A stretch of 40,000 nucleotides of DNA from Tubiluchus corallicola (taxonomy: Eukaryota > Priapulida > Priapulimorpha > Priapulimorphida > Tubiluchidae): contig JAQGDQ010000937.1 in the NCBI GenBank assembly GCA_030141605.1, forward strand, positions 1-40,000, read 5' to 3'. The position numbers and the translations under genes were made by a program. The stretch's first letter is position 1; the number at the start of each line of letters is the position of its first letter. The notes beneath the pieces are model-generated. The model saw only the letters and a list, made by a program, of their open reading frames with translations, did not search any database and was not told the origin of the DNA. Positions 11,790 through 22,190 of the stretch are shown one piece after another.

Positions 11790-11965
11790 TAATGGGGCAC
11801 AATTTCTTTATAATGGAAGCGTCATTGTGAGATATGAAAAACTCTTCAAGGTTGGTCATTACTCAGTGTTCATCCAGATGTACACGGGATAATCCTTGGA
11901 AAATTCCTCACGTCAATTCACTAAATTGTATTATCTGTATCTGAAATAATTACATAACAACAACC
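11790..11965 (-). repeat. Family A copy, inverted
   Basis: AACTCTTCAAGGTTGGTCAT, GGAAAATTCC (11899-11908) and a terminal TTGTATTATCTG are the reverse complement of the family core. Confidence 0.83.
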
Positions 11966-12485
11966 TGACTAAGGGAATGACAATCGCTTTTTGTGTCTCA
12001 TGGGTTTTAAAATTAATCAATTTAGACGTTCATAACAAAGATGGGAAAACGACTAGTGTCAGTTTGCAATTTTCAACAATTCATGTTATTATATCAGAGA
12101 GAATTGTTTTACTTTTGAAATAAGAAACATTCATTGTGTGTGTTGATAGATCTAAGCTTGGTCACCCACCCAATTACATACGCAATCTGGATAATCCTAG
12201 AATCGTAGACGATAAATTTTCTTACATTTTTGCTAAACCAGACTGTCTTTACGTTATTTTGTTCAGAGTTTTATTTTGCAGTTATTATTAAACATTATAA
12301 TTTCTGTTTATGTAAAGGAAGCTGTTAGTGGTTTTGCATAAAACAAGTTAAGATAAGATAAGATAAAATGACCTAACAGTACTGAACACAGTAGTAAATT
12401 GTATGAGCTCAGCACTTGTAATGAATCGCTATTAATAAATCATCCATTAAATGAATAGCTTTCCTTTTTTAGAAAATGTAGTTAT
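11966..12485. other. AT-rich spacer
   Basis: It contains a short AAGATAAGATAAGATAA run near 12350. No gene or RNA feature recognised. Confidence 0.45.
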
Positions 12486-12700
12486 GAGCCATTTCAATGG
12501 TTATGCAATGGGGTGCAATTTGTTGATAATAAAAACTCTCTTTGTGTGCTATAAAAAACTCTTCAAGGTTGGCCATTGCCCAGTGTTTTCCAATACATAA
12601 AGCATACATAATACATGGGAAATATCCTGGAAAAATTCCCTAGATTAATTTAAAATGAAGGATTGTAATTATCACCAGAGACCAGAGAGCGCATTGGGGA
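12486..12700 (-). repeat. Family A copy, inverted
   Basis: AACTCTTCAAGGTTGGCCAT then CCTGGAAAAATTCCCTAG and GATTGTAATTATC, in reverse orientation and more diverged in the middle (CATACATAATACATG). Confidence 0.8.
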
Positions 12701-13019
12701 AAGGTTTCATAAAGTTTCATCAGATGATAGTTGCACAAATATTCGCCCTGCTTGTGTTGAAAATTACTACATTGCTGTCTCACTCGCTTATGTGTGTATA
12801 GAGTATATAGTATATTTAATAATGCATTTGCGTAATACCTTAATACTATATTAACTTTATATATATATTGATGTAATTATTTGCAATGCTGCCTCACTAG
12901 GTGGCAGAATGTCTGACAAAATGCGACGTTTCAGATTAAAATTTTACAGATTAAGAACAATTTTTAGATAACCATTTGAAATCCAAAATCGCAAAGTACA
13001 ACTAATGGAAGTAATTATG
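12701..13019. other. AT-rich spacer
   Basis: Includes a short TATATATATATTG run at about 12859. No gene seen. Confidence 0.45.
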
Positions 13020-13600
13020 ATATTATGAAATCCTGCTCTGCTGCACTTGAGATGCTGTCTACTCCCTAGCAGAAAGACCGGCTAATAGATATAATTATAA
13101 TTTTATAAAATCCTGCCAGAAAAACCACTTTGTCCTGCTCTGCTCTGTTCTGATACGCTCTGCTCGCTGCACACAAAGCAAGATAGTTATTTCAATTACA
13201 TCATTTTATGAAATCCTTTAAACCACTTGAGACACGATAAATACCGTTAACAAAGAGATTAAGTCTTTTATTATCAGCCTCATCAAATCCATTAGCGAAC
13301 TTCAGACAACCTTTATATGTATCTCACAAAGAGCAGCTATAATTTTCAGTAATTCACTTGGACAACATAATAATGTTTGAATTCAATGATAATTGTAATC
13401 CCTCATTTTAAATTAGTGTGAGGAATTTTCCCAGGATTATATCCCTGGTGGGTAATGACCAGCCTTGAAGAGCTTTTCATATTGCGCAAAGAGCGATTCT
13501 GTAATTCAGAAATGTAACACAGAGTAAATTGCATAGCAATTTTAATGACTGATGTTTAAGACATGGGAGAAATTTATTCACGATTGTTCGCAAGGGGGAG
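13020..13600 (+). repeat. Family A long copy
   Basis: Shares the left part of the 1-553 copy (AGAAAGACCGGCTAATAGAT, GAAATCC, CACTTGAGACACG) and the core GATAATTGTAATCCCTC, GGAATTTTCC (13422-13431) and CAGCCTTGAAGAGC. From about 13310 to 13600 it matches 21010-21250 closely. Confidence 0.85.
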
Positions 13601-13961
13601 GGTGGCAAACGCCGTGATTCATGTGTCTGTTTAATAGGATTTTGTGAAATTTTCGTAAAATTATCTGACATTCTTTGTAGATAATGCACATGTTGTTTCA
13701 AGGATTTGCTGCCCAGGTTTGTATAGAGGAAAATTATCCCTGACAATAGTATCAGGAACACATTTTTGACTAAACTGTTGTTCTGCCCCGTCGCAAGAGA
13801 AACACTAGTCGTGCCCCAATCATACCAACTAGTGGTATCCTTGTACAGTCATGCAGTTACCTTAAACTGTTAAAATTTGAACTGAAAGCATTTTCTGGGT
13901 AGATTTTTGAATGGCGCGAATTTTGGGATGCGTTAAAAATAATCATCCAGATTTAGAAAAC
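13601..13961. other. Unique spacer
   Basis: No recognisable gene. A 94-residue minus frame (13761-13477) spans the end of the family A copy and looks random. Confidence 0.45.
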
Positions 13962-14545
13962 AGTTGACACTGGGTGAAAGTGTTGACAGTGTGAATGTGT
14001 TGACAGTGGGTGAATGTGTTGACAGTGCGTGAATGTGTTGACAGTGGGTGAATGTGTTGCAGTGTGAATGTGTTGACAGTGGGTGAATGTGTTGACAGTG
14101 GGTGAATGTGTTGACAGAGTGTGAATGTGTTGATAGTGGGTGAATGTGTTGACAGTGGGTAAATGTGTTGACAGAGTGTGAATGTGTTGATAGTGGGTGA
14201 ATGTGTTGACAGTGGGTAAATGTGTTGACAGTGCGTGAAGGTGTTGGCAGTGGGTGAATGTGTTGACAGTGGGTAAATGTGTTGACAGTGGGTGAATGTG
14301 TTGACAGTGGGTGAATGTGTTGAGAGCGCATGAATGTGTTGACAGTGGGTGAATGCATTGGTAGGGGTGAATGTGTTGACAGTGGGTGAATGTGTTGTCA
14401 GTGTGAATGTGTTGACAGTGGGTGAATGTGTAGTCAGTGTGAATGTGTTGACAGTGGGTGAAAGTGTTTACAGTGGGTGAATGTGTTGACAGTGGGTGAA
14501 TGTGTTGGTAGTGGGTGAAAGTGCTGACAGTGGGAAGAATTTGGT
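13962..14545 (+). repeat. 19-bp minisatellite, about 30 units
   Basis: The unit is TGTTGACAGTGGGTGAATG with small indels. The absence of stops on the minus strand gives 141- and 201-residue His/Thr-rich frames (HIHPLSTHSPTVNTF type), a property of the repeat. It is unrelated in sequence to the 19-bp array at 8520. Confidence 0.95.
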
Positions 14546-15446
14546 AAAACATGAGCAACTATTGATACATTTATTGCTCAATCAACTGCAAATCATGTTC
14601 AGGTATGTAGCACATTAGACAGTTATGAATCAAAACTCCAAAGTGCAACAATAAGATTTTAGCGGTTTTGGCAAATGAAGAAATATCGGCATTAACAGAT
14701 ATCTTAGCATGTCCAGTAAGTACATCATGTTTGGCGCTTGGACAGACATAACAGCTGATCAAAATCATGCACAACAAAATGAGATAACCACTAACGATGT
14801 AATGATATAAACATGTTGATTGAAAGTCAGGTGTGTTGTCAGTTGCAACACCTACATTTTAGTGTTACTTCGACTATTAGTTATAACGTGATTTGCAAAA
14901 GATCTGTAAGCAGACAGTGGAAATACGACAAGCAACAAAAAAGCTCCATAAACATGGATCAAAGTTAAAATCGTGTTTTCCAAATTAAACGTTAATTATT
15001 CCAAGTCAAATGTCGTGATCTCACTATCACTTAGAGATAAATACGTCACAATTTTTTTATCTATAACTACAACGACTTCCGCCTGTTACAAAACTTTTCC
15101 TGTAAAAATGATGCCTGTAATTCAAATGTAAAGTGACAATGGAAATTCTTTTAACATTGTAGCGTCAGAATTTTTTGCAATTTGCATTTTTACAATTTTG
15201 CAACGAGCCAAAGAAATGGTAAAATAAGGACAGTAGAAACATCACCTCTTAACAAACATAGCTAAAAGTTACAAAAGTAAAATTTGAAGATACTATAGAG
15301 TTTCCTCTTTTTACAATTATACGAATCGCTCAGTGAAATTTAAGGTTCATTCCTTCTACAAAGCATTTTCCTCATGAAGCTGTGGCAATACCTACACGAT
15401 GCTCTTGGCGGTACTTACTCCATTTGCTTCAGTACTAACCGCCTCT
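14546..15446. other. AT-rich intergenic stretch, no gene seen
   Basis: No motif or repeat family recognised. A 68-residue minus frame at 14777-14571 has no features. Confidence 0.45.
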
Positions 15447-15748
15447 GGTAATCAGAGTTATACAAAATAAATGGAGCTAAAATACAACGTCTGAGCAGGA
15501 TCTAAAGACTTTATTAATGAAAGTGTTGGTGGCATTGAGTCACTCCCGCTAGAAGAGTAATCTTCTTCAGATACCTCTTCATCAGATGGTGTTTCATCTT
15601 CTCATTTGTCTTCTGGCAGATTCTGTAGCAAATTTGCTAGTTCGTCTGGTCTTAATTTCTTTCTCTGATTCAGGTCATTCACTAGCCAATGGCTGCTCAC
15701 TCACTAAATGTTAAGGTCATATGGACTCAATTTCTTTTTCTGGGTCAT
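15447..15748 (-). pseudogene. Remnant resembling the acidic N-terminus of a DNA transposase (piggyBac-like, uncertain)
   Basis: The minus strand starts ATG at 15748 (MTQKKKLSPYDL) and then restarts from a diverged tandem copy as NDLNQRKKLRPDELANLLQ, reaching LPEDK, a TGA, then EDETPSDEEVSEEDYSSSGS. A short basic/Leu segment followed by an Asp/Glu/Ser-rich stretch is common at the N-terminus of piggyBac-type transposases. No DDD catalytic domain is present. The piece could equally be an exon of an unrelated nuclear protein. An in-frame stop and the duplicated start argue that it is dead. Confidence 0.35.
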
Positions 15749-16977
15749 ATCATTCCCTAGCTAATGGCTGCTCAATCACTGAATGTCAGTTCTCATTCCA
15801 AACATTTGTATTGTAATGGAAATTCTTTGCAAAGGTTTCTACTGTTTCTACAACAATTGTCTGAGAGTGACAATGCCTATAGCAATGAAAGTAACAATGA
15901 CATAATAATCTTAGTGAAACAATCAATATTTAAGCTTTCAACTTGACAACGCTGGCATTTCTAGGTATAACATTATAAATTTTGACCTGGTAAATACCAA
16001 GAGGGTCCAAACTGTAAATAAATGAACAATTGCTAAAAATAATCAAAAGTCTCTAAATAACAACCTGACAATTCAGATTTGTCTTTATTACGAAGAGTTA
16101 ATTACTGCAAAATGTCAAATTAACAAGAAGTAATAAAGCCAGTTAATCAAAAAAAGAAAAATACTGGTGACAAATTATGTCAAGTAATAGTTCTTGTTTT
16201 TAAAGAGCAGCGTGGTCTCGTTTTAATCTGAGTTTAAAGCAATAGAAAGATTTAGCATGAGGACATGTCACGTTTTGTTTGCTTATCGACCTTGAATAAT
16301 TAAGATCGAATATATTTAAGTTCTTTAGATAAGAGCAGAAGTCAAGAAACTTTTTTTATGAGTTTAGTGATTATTTACAGGAAAAAGCAAATTACCCCTG
16401 ACATGTTTTTAATACGTGACTTAACATACACCATTAAAAAACTTTAATTAGTCTTTTATATGCGACTAACTTAAGACAATTAGTCAGTTAGTGGTTTTTT
16501 TCACAGTTAATGAACTCTATTATTCACTACTATCTATATTATTTTTAAATTGTGTTTATATTTTAATCTGTTAATCTGTTTTTCATCGTATGTGTCCGCC
16601 AGTATATATATATATATATATATAAATGTATATATATAGATATAAAAATATATATGGAACTAAGGCGTCGTATATGTATGTATATTTATCTTATATATAA
16701 TTCATTCTTGCTCAAATACATGCCAAGATTTTGTAAAAAATTCAATTGATCATTTATCATATCTGTAATACTCACAATAATAATTATCGTATTACTTATT
16801 TTCGTACAATTTTTTATCTGTCATTGCGTAGATTTGATTTTAAAGCATTTTTAGAGTTACGAACTGCGTTTCAAAGTTTTAACCCATGGGTCAAAGGTCA
16901 ACGAAACAACCAATAAATCCACCAAGCAACTTACATCTTTCAATTTATCTCATCTCAATGAAGCATTTGACAAATGA
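15749..16977. other. AT-rich intergenic stretch with TA microsatellite
   Basis: Holds a TATATA run at about 16602-16660 and no gene I recognise. A 60-residue plus frame at 15764 overlaps the transposase-like remnant on the other strand. Confidence 0.45.
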
Positions 16978-17066
16978 GGAGAGAGTGAGAAAGAGAGAGA
17001 GAGCAAGAGAGAGAGAGAAGACAGAGACAGGGTGAGAGAACTAAGGAGAGAGAGAACAAGTGAGAG
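16978..17066 (+). repeat. Interrupted GA microsatellite
   Basis: Purine tract of GAGAGA runs with interruptions (AAGACAGAGACAGGG). Confidence 0.88.
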
Positions 17067-17404
17067 ATGAAGGGTAAGAAGGAGGTTACAAAATAGAACT
17101 AAACAGAGGAAGAAAAATCGATGGCTTTGCAGAAAAAATAATAAAAAATTAAAAACGTAACATTTTTTGCTAAATATATTTCTAGGAACTGCATTTTCTG
17201 TGAAGCAATTTCGAACGAAAAAACATTTCCTAAAAGAAATTTTCCGGGAAAAAAATTCAACAAATTTCTTTCTGGAAAGTCTTTTTCTGGCAAATACAGG
17301 GAGACACTTTCCTGAGAAATGGACTTTTTGTTTCGTTTTGTTTCTGAAATCTGTTTTGAAATCTTATGATGTAATTGAAATTTGAAATTTAAAAACCAGA
17401 AAAT
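17067..17404. other. AT-rich spacer
   Basis: Two overlapping antisense frames of 64 and 72 residues are Phe/Lys-rich and appear random. Confidence 0.45.
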
Positions 17405-17600
17405 TTTAGTTTCCTAACTGCCGTAAATGTCGACTAATTGCTATAGATATAGCCTGGAATGCGAAGCATTGCATTACTCAATCACTGTTTAGCGTCAGCT
17501 TTGAGATACAAAGTACTACCATGAAAGGGCATTTTTGTCTCAAATTTTAGTTTAAATGTCGACTGATTGTTATTGAATTTGAAATTTCGCTATAAAGACA
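17405..17600 (+). repeat. Repeat family C, third copy
   Basis: TTAGTTTCCTAACTGCCGTA, TATAGATATAGCCTGGAATG and GCGAAGCATTGCATTACTCA match the pair at 3403-3655. It then runs into TTTGAAATTTCGCTATAAAG, a word also found at both segmental duplicates. Confidence 0.83.
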
Positions 17601-17689
17601 CATTACATTTTGTTGACTGATGTCATCTGACTTAATGAAGTCATCTGTTGGAAGGTGTATAACAAAATACGATAATTTTTGACTTCCAG

Positions 17690-17800
17690 TTTACGGAGCA
17701 TTTAAAGGAAACCATGTCACGATTTTGCAATAGTCTAATATACTTCATATATTACCGAAAACGGCATGTTTGAGTCCATGTAAAATGACATGGACAAGTG
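17690..17800 (+). repeat. Repeat family B copy
   Basis: GCATTTAAAGGAAACCATGT then CACGATTTTGCAATAGTCTA and CGGCATGTTTGA. Confidence 0.75.
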
Positions 17801-17999
17801 GGGATTAATCTAGGAGTAAAAACTAGGAGCAAAGATACGCTTCTCAGAGTTTATGCAAAACACAGCAAAAAGAGTGCGGCATTTTTTATCTTTTACAGCT
17901 AGATGCAAAAAACTAAAACTTTTTGACTAAAACGAATTTGTCATTATTATGTATTTTTCATGACCAATTTTTTGAAGCATGTTATGTCGATTTCCTTTT

Positions 18000-18115
18000 T
18001 ACGTGCACAGAGGGCGTTTAAAGGAAACCATGTCACGATGTTGCTGTTGTCTAACATATTGCATATTTTTTTCACAACTTGGCATATTTGACGCCATGTA
18101 AAACGGCAACGGTTA
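18000..18115 (+). repeat. Repeat family B copy
   Basis: GCGTTTAAAGGAAACCATGT then CACGATGTTGCTGTTGTCTA and GGCATATTTGACGCC, about 310 bp after the previous copy. Confidence 0.75.
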
Positions 18116-18191
18116 ATTGTTTGACAAAACGAACCCGGCTACTGATAGCCAGGGCATCATTAATTTTTTTTGTTGGAGCAATGGCCCTCAA

Positions 18192-18277
18192 AGTCGTCCC
18201 TTTTCCTATGCTTTAAGTATAGTGTATTGACTTCTCTATACTTTAATTATGGAAGGAAAGGGTTTGGAAAAACGACT
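18192..18277. repeat. Imperfect inverted repeat
   Basis: The left arm starts AGTCGT and contains CCCTTTTCC and TTAAGTATAG. The right arm has CTATACTTTAA, GGAAAGGG and ends ACGACT. The arms differ in length, so the hairpin would have internal loops. Confidence 0.6.
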
Positions 18278-18704
18278 GTAGCATCTTAGCACTGTACCGG
18301 TAGCAGCTACGTGGCATTTGGTTAGATAAGGAATTGACGGGTCTATCACCAGGTGGTACAGCGCTACGAGGTGGCGCTTCAGCAACAGAAGAGTAAACTT
18401 TTTGAAATGTTTTTATTAATTTTACAAAATTTGGGCCATCGTAGGCCTAACGGCAAGTAGGACTAGTAGCCCAAGGCAATGTCTATGTTGAGTATTAGTC
18501 TCTTCATTCTAAAAAGCTTCCTTCAAGAGTTCTGGTTTCCCAAGTTTCAGATTTCCACAAATTCATTCCACGTATTAAAGGAAAATACATATTTTTTTGC
18601 AATTTGCCAAATATCTGTAGTTTCTGATTAGACAAAAAAGAGGAAAAATCTTTAAAAACTGCATCTTTTGATGTGTGTTACGTATTTTTTTCGATTTCCT
18701 GTTT
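18278..18704. other. Spacer, slightly GC-richer near 18290-18390
   Basis: No open frame or RNA fold recognised. The GC-richer patch (GTGGCATTTGGTTAG, GGTGGTACAGCGCTACG) was examined for a tRNA-like structure and none was convincing. Confidence 0.35.
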
Positions 18705-18800
18705 GCGTGCCCAGAGCATTTAAAGGAAAAATGTCACGATTTTGTTATAATTTAATATTTTGTATGTTTTACTGAAATCGGCATGTTTGATGCTTGTGGC
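18705..18800 (+). repeat. Repeat family B copy
   Basis: CAGAGCATTTAAAGGAAAAA then TGTCACGATTTTGTTATAAT and CGGCATGTTTGATG. Confidence 0.75.
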
Positions 18801-19439
18801 GAATATTATGATGTAAAAGTTGTTTTACCTGCAGTTGCAATAGGATGAGATGCTTTTTGTCACCGAGTGAATCAAAGACTTCATTCAACTCCAATTGCAA
18901 TATGCAATTTTAATAATCATCGTGATTGTCTATGCAGGTGTGAATTAGTTTTGTGGATTTTAAACATTTTAACAAAACAGCATTGCAATTTGCCAGCCTG
19001 GTGGTGGCGGTTTGCCAAATTCTGGGGTTTGACAGACAAGTAGTGATGGACTTTTAAACTGGAACAATGCACACTGTTCAGTTAACGTATTGTATTTGCT
19101 AGATTTGTTGTATTTTAACCAATTAATAATAATGGAATAATAATAACTTCTTAATAAGCATGTAAACATGATAACTCAAATGATCAGTTTTTCAAATGGA
19201 CATTTACCCCAAATTTTTACTTTTCTCAAATTCGTTTGACTTCTCGTGATGATAGTGAGTTCTACGCTTTTCAAAGAATTATAATTTTTGAAATTCTATG
19301 GCGCTAGTTCCTTAGCATGCTTTGCACCAAAATAAAAAAAAACAGGAATTATCCTTAATATCATAAGTTTAACAAATGCCGTAAGCAAAATCTGAAAGAC
19401 GTCTAACACTCAATGCAGAACTCATTTTTAGTAGGAAAC
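18801..19439. other. AT-rich spacer, no gene seen
   Basis: A 66-residue minus frame (19169-18969) has no recognisable features. Confidence 0.4.
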
Positions 19440-20060
19440 ATTCCAAATCTTCTTAAGCAGACCACTTTAGACACGATGAATACGAAGGATGTCAGATAAT
19501 TTTAGTGATAATTTCACTAAATCCTCTTAATCAAACCACTTGAGACGTGATATGTACTTTATAATCAAAGAACGTCTGATCATTTTAAAGATAAATCTGA
19601 AATCCCACTTGAGACGCCCATATTAAAACTTACAAAGATCAGCTTTTCAACATTTGTATAAAAACTCCCCGCTGATCGCAATTGCTGATAATTATAATCC
19701 GGATCCGAGGAATTATCCTAAAATTATTTCAGTCACGTGTAAATGGGTTGCAATAACAAACTTTAAAGATCTTTTCATAACATTCAAAGAGCAACTATAA
19801 TTTTCAAGAGCTTGTGATAATTATAATATAATCCAGGGAAGCAATGCCGGGAATTTTCCCAGGAACAGTAAGAGTGGCACATAAATGTGTGGGCAATGAA
19901 CAACCTTGATCAGGTTTTCATAATATACAAATCCATTCTAATTTTTAATAAATTCCACCAGGCTGCATAATGATTTCACTCTAAATGATCGTAATTAAAC
20001 CTGCCTGATAAACACAGGGAGACCAAATTAATTATGATATGTGAAGAGGTTTAAATCCTT
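19440..20060 (+). repeat. Family A long copy
   Basis: Two cores: GATAATTATAATCCGG with GGAATTATCC (19709-19718), then GATAATTATAATATAATCC with GGGAATTTTCCC (19849-19860). It ends with the AAACCTGCCTGATAAACACA tail. Confidence 0.85.
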
Positions 20061-20150
20061 TCAGTTTTATCAAATTTTGTGCCATAAACCTCAGCTCCTT
20101 ATTTCAATCATAACTTTAACATTCATTTGAAAAACTTTGCAAACAATTCA

Positions 20151-20350
20151 GAAGCTATCTGTTATATTTTATACAACATTTTACAAATCAGAAGCTATCT
20201 GTTATATTTTATTCAACATTTTACAAATCAGAAGCTATCTGTTATATTTTATTCAACATTTTACAAATCAGAAGCTATCTGTTATATTTTATTCAATATT
20301 TTACAAATCAGAAGCTATCTGTTATATTTTATTCAACATTTTACAAATCT
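20151..20350 (+). repeat. 40-bp tandem repeat, 5 units
   Basis: The unit combines GAAGCTATCTGTTATATTTT and ATTCAACATTTTACAAATCA, almost identical in all five copies. Two overlapping plus frames of 72 and 92 residues are by-products. Confidence 0.96.
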
Positions 20351-20469
20351 TTTGAAGAAAACCACTAGAGACACATTACCAACAACGGAGGTCAGAAAAA
20401 GTTGATGGTAATTTTAGTAAATTTATCAAAACCTCTGATGGCAGTCTATTTGTCTGCATTATTTACAAA

Positions 20470-20870
20470 GAATGTCTGATCGTTTTGCTGATAACTCCAT
20501 CATATCCTCTCTGCAGGCCACTTGAGGCAGAGTGGATGCTTAAAGAATGTCAGATAAATTTAATGATAATATCCTACGATGCAAACCACTTGAGACGTTC
20601 CTTACAAAACACAAAGAGCAGCTGTAATTTTCACATCAAAAGCTTAAAACTGATTGAAATTGCTGATAAGTATAAACCAATTTTCTAAATAGACTGGAGG
20701 AATTTTCTCAGGTGAATTACTCTGCAATGTATTGATAATAGAAGCGTCTTTGTGTGTTATGAAAAACTGTTCAAGGTTGGTCATTGCTCAGCGTTCATCC
20801 AGACAAACTACCCGGCATAATCCTGGGAAAGTTTCTCGCATCAGTTTACAAAGCCAGATCAAAATTAAAC
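20470..20870. repeat. Two family A copies in head-to-head inversion
   Basis: A plus copy (AACTGATTGAAATTGCTGAT, GGAATTTTCTCAGG, to about 20715) is followed at once by a minus copy (AACTGTTCAAGGTTGGTCAT, ATAATCCTGGGAAAG, to about 20870), giving an inverted pair. Confidence 0.78.
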
Positions 20871-20933
20871 GTAATTTCAATCATTTTATAATCGGTGCAC
20901 TTTATTGATAATAGAATAATGATATTTGTGCAG

Positions 20934-21005
20934 TTTTTGCGCAATCTTTGCGCAGCTTTTGCCTGATCTTTGCACAGTTTTTGCGCAATCTTTGCGCAGT
21001 TTTCG
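20934..21005 (+). repeat. 22-bp tandem repeat, about 3 units
   Basis: Units of TTTTGCGCAATCTTTGCGCA plus two bases; the middle unit is diverged (TTTTGCCTGATCTTTGCACA). It is rich in the TGCGCA palindrome. Confidence 0.8.
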
Positions 21006-21009
21006 TATG

Positions 21010-21250
21010 TTTTTGTTTCAGAAAACCTTTGTATGTAACTCACAAAGAGCAGCTATAATTTTCAGTAATTCACTTGGACAACATAATAATGATTGAATTC
21101 AATGATAATTGTAATCCCTCATTTTATTTTCATATTGCGCAAAGAGCAATTCAGAAATGTAACACAGGGTAAATTGCATCGCTATTTTAAAGGCTGATGT
21201 TTAAGATATGAGAGAAATTTATCCACGATTGTTCACAGGGGGAGAGCGGG
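21010..21250 (+). repeat. Family A copy with internal deletion (matches 13310-13600)
   Basis: It follows 13310-13600 closely but joins CCCTCATTTTA to TTTTCATATTGCGC, omitting the GGAATTTTCC and CAGCCTTGAAGAG part. It then ends at a GT microsatellite exactly where its partner continues as GGTGGCAAACGCC. Confidence 0.87.
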
Positions 21251-21257
21251 GGTGGCA

Positions 21258-21275
21258 CACGTGTGTGTGTGTGTG

Positions 21276-21313
<38 letters not shown>

Positions 21314-21335
21314 TGTGCGTGTGTGTGTGCATGCG
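21258..21335 (+). repeat. GT microsatellite
   Basis: Mostly GTGTGT with GC and AT interruptions. Open frames on both strands here (Val/Cys and Thr/His repeats) are artefacts. Confidence 0.95.
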
Positions 21336-21483
21336 CGCTCGCATGTCCTCCCAACTCATCCACAAATCTCACTAACCTGTCGCATCATCTTTTATTCACA
21401 ACAAAAGGATTGTGCAACATACATGGGCGGGTTGTTGTTGCTTGAAAAAGCAGCGGGACTAAGGCTTGATGTTACATTTTATG

Positions 21484-22190
21484 CTCTACTTGACAAAGCT
21501 CTAAGCCCAGCTTACAACTCAATCCTTTATTTGATTCTTATTTTGCCATTTTTTGAACAGATCGTTTAAGACATTTTGACAAATCCCCTGAAGTAAACTG
21601 CATGAGGCATCTTATGTGCAAAGCTGGGCAGACAAACTTAACAGAAGTTTTACCAAATCCTCTTAATTAAACGACTTGAGCCAAGAATGTCAGATAAATT
21701 GAAAGATCAATTTGATGAGACCCTCAGGTGGAAACTACTTTATAACACAAATAGCAGCAAGCATTTGAAATTTTGCTATAAAGACCAGCTCAATTAACAC
21801 TTGCAAAGTACGATATCCAGAGTTTGATATTTATAACAGTATAGTGTATGCCTGGGCAATAGTTCAGCTAAACTACCGGTTCACGTTCGCAGAGCGTTTA
21901 AAGGAAAAGACGTCACAATTTTGCTATAATCTAATACCGTAGGCGCGGCTAAACAGACTCACGGATAATAGACTCAGTTGCTTAATTTACTCAAAAACGC
22001 CTTTTACTGGCCGTCTCTATTTAAATAAACACAAAAATTGTCGGAAAGTGAATAAAATGACTCAATATTTTTGCTTCTATCCTTTTGTTTGTAAGCAGGA
22101 ACATTTATCATAGATTAATTATGCTAGCCTAATGTTTGCTTTGACACGCCGGTTAACTGCAATTAACTTCATTATCTAAAAATTTCTAGG
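21484..22190 (+). repeat. Right copy of the segmental duplication
   Basis: Collinear with 7155-8115, without the family A core insertion and without a stretch after GACATTTTGACAAATCCCC. It includes a family B copy at about 21870-21960. It runs via AATTTCTAGGAAG straight into the 19-bp array; the left copy has about 400 extra bases at this point. Confidence 0.93.

Noticed and set aside
13953-14558. 201- and 141-residue minus-strand His/Thr-rich frames
   Set aside because: Stop-free 19-bp unit read in several frames; no start context or domain.
18290-18390. tRNA- or SINE-like GC-richer patch
   Set aside because: No cloverleaf and no acceptable B box could be drawn.
21252-21569. 105-residue frame with Val/Cys repeats
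   Set aside because: Runs through a GT microsatellite and then into the duplicated non-coding block.
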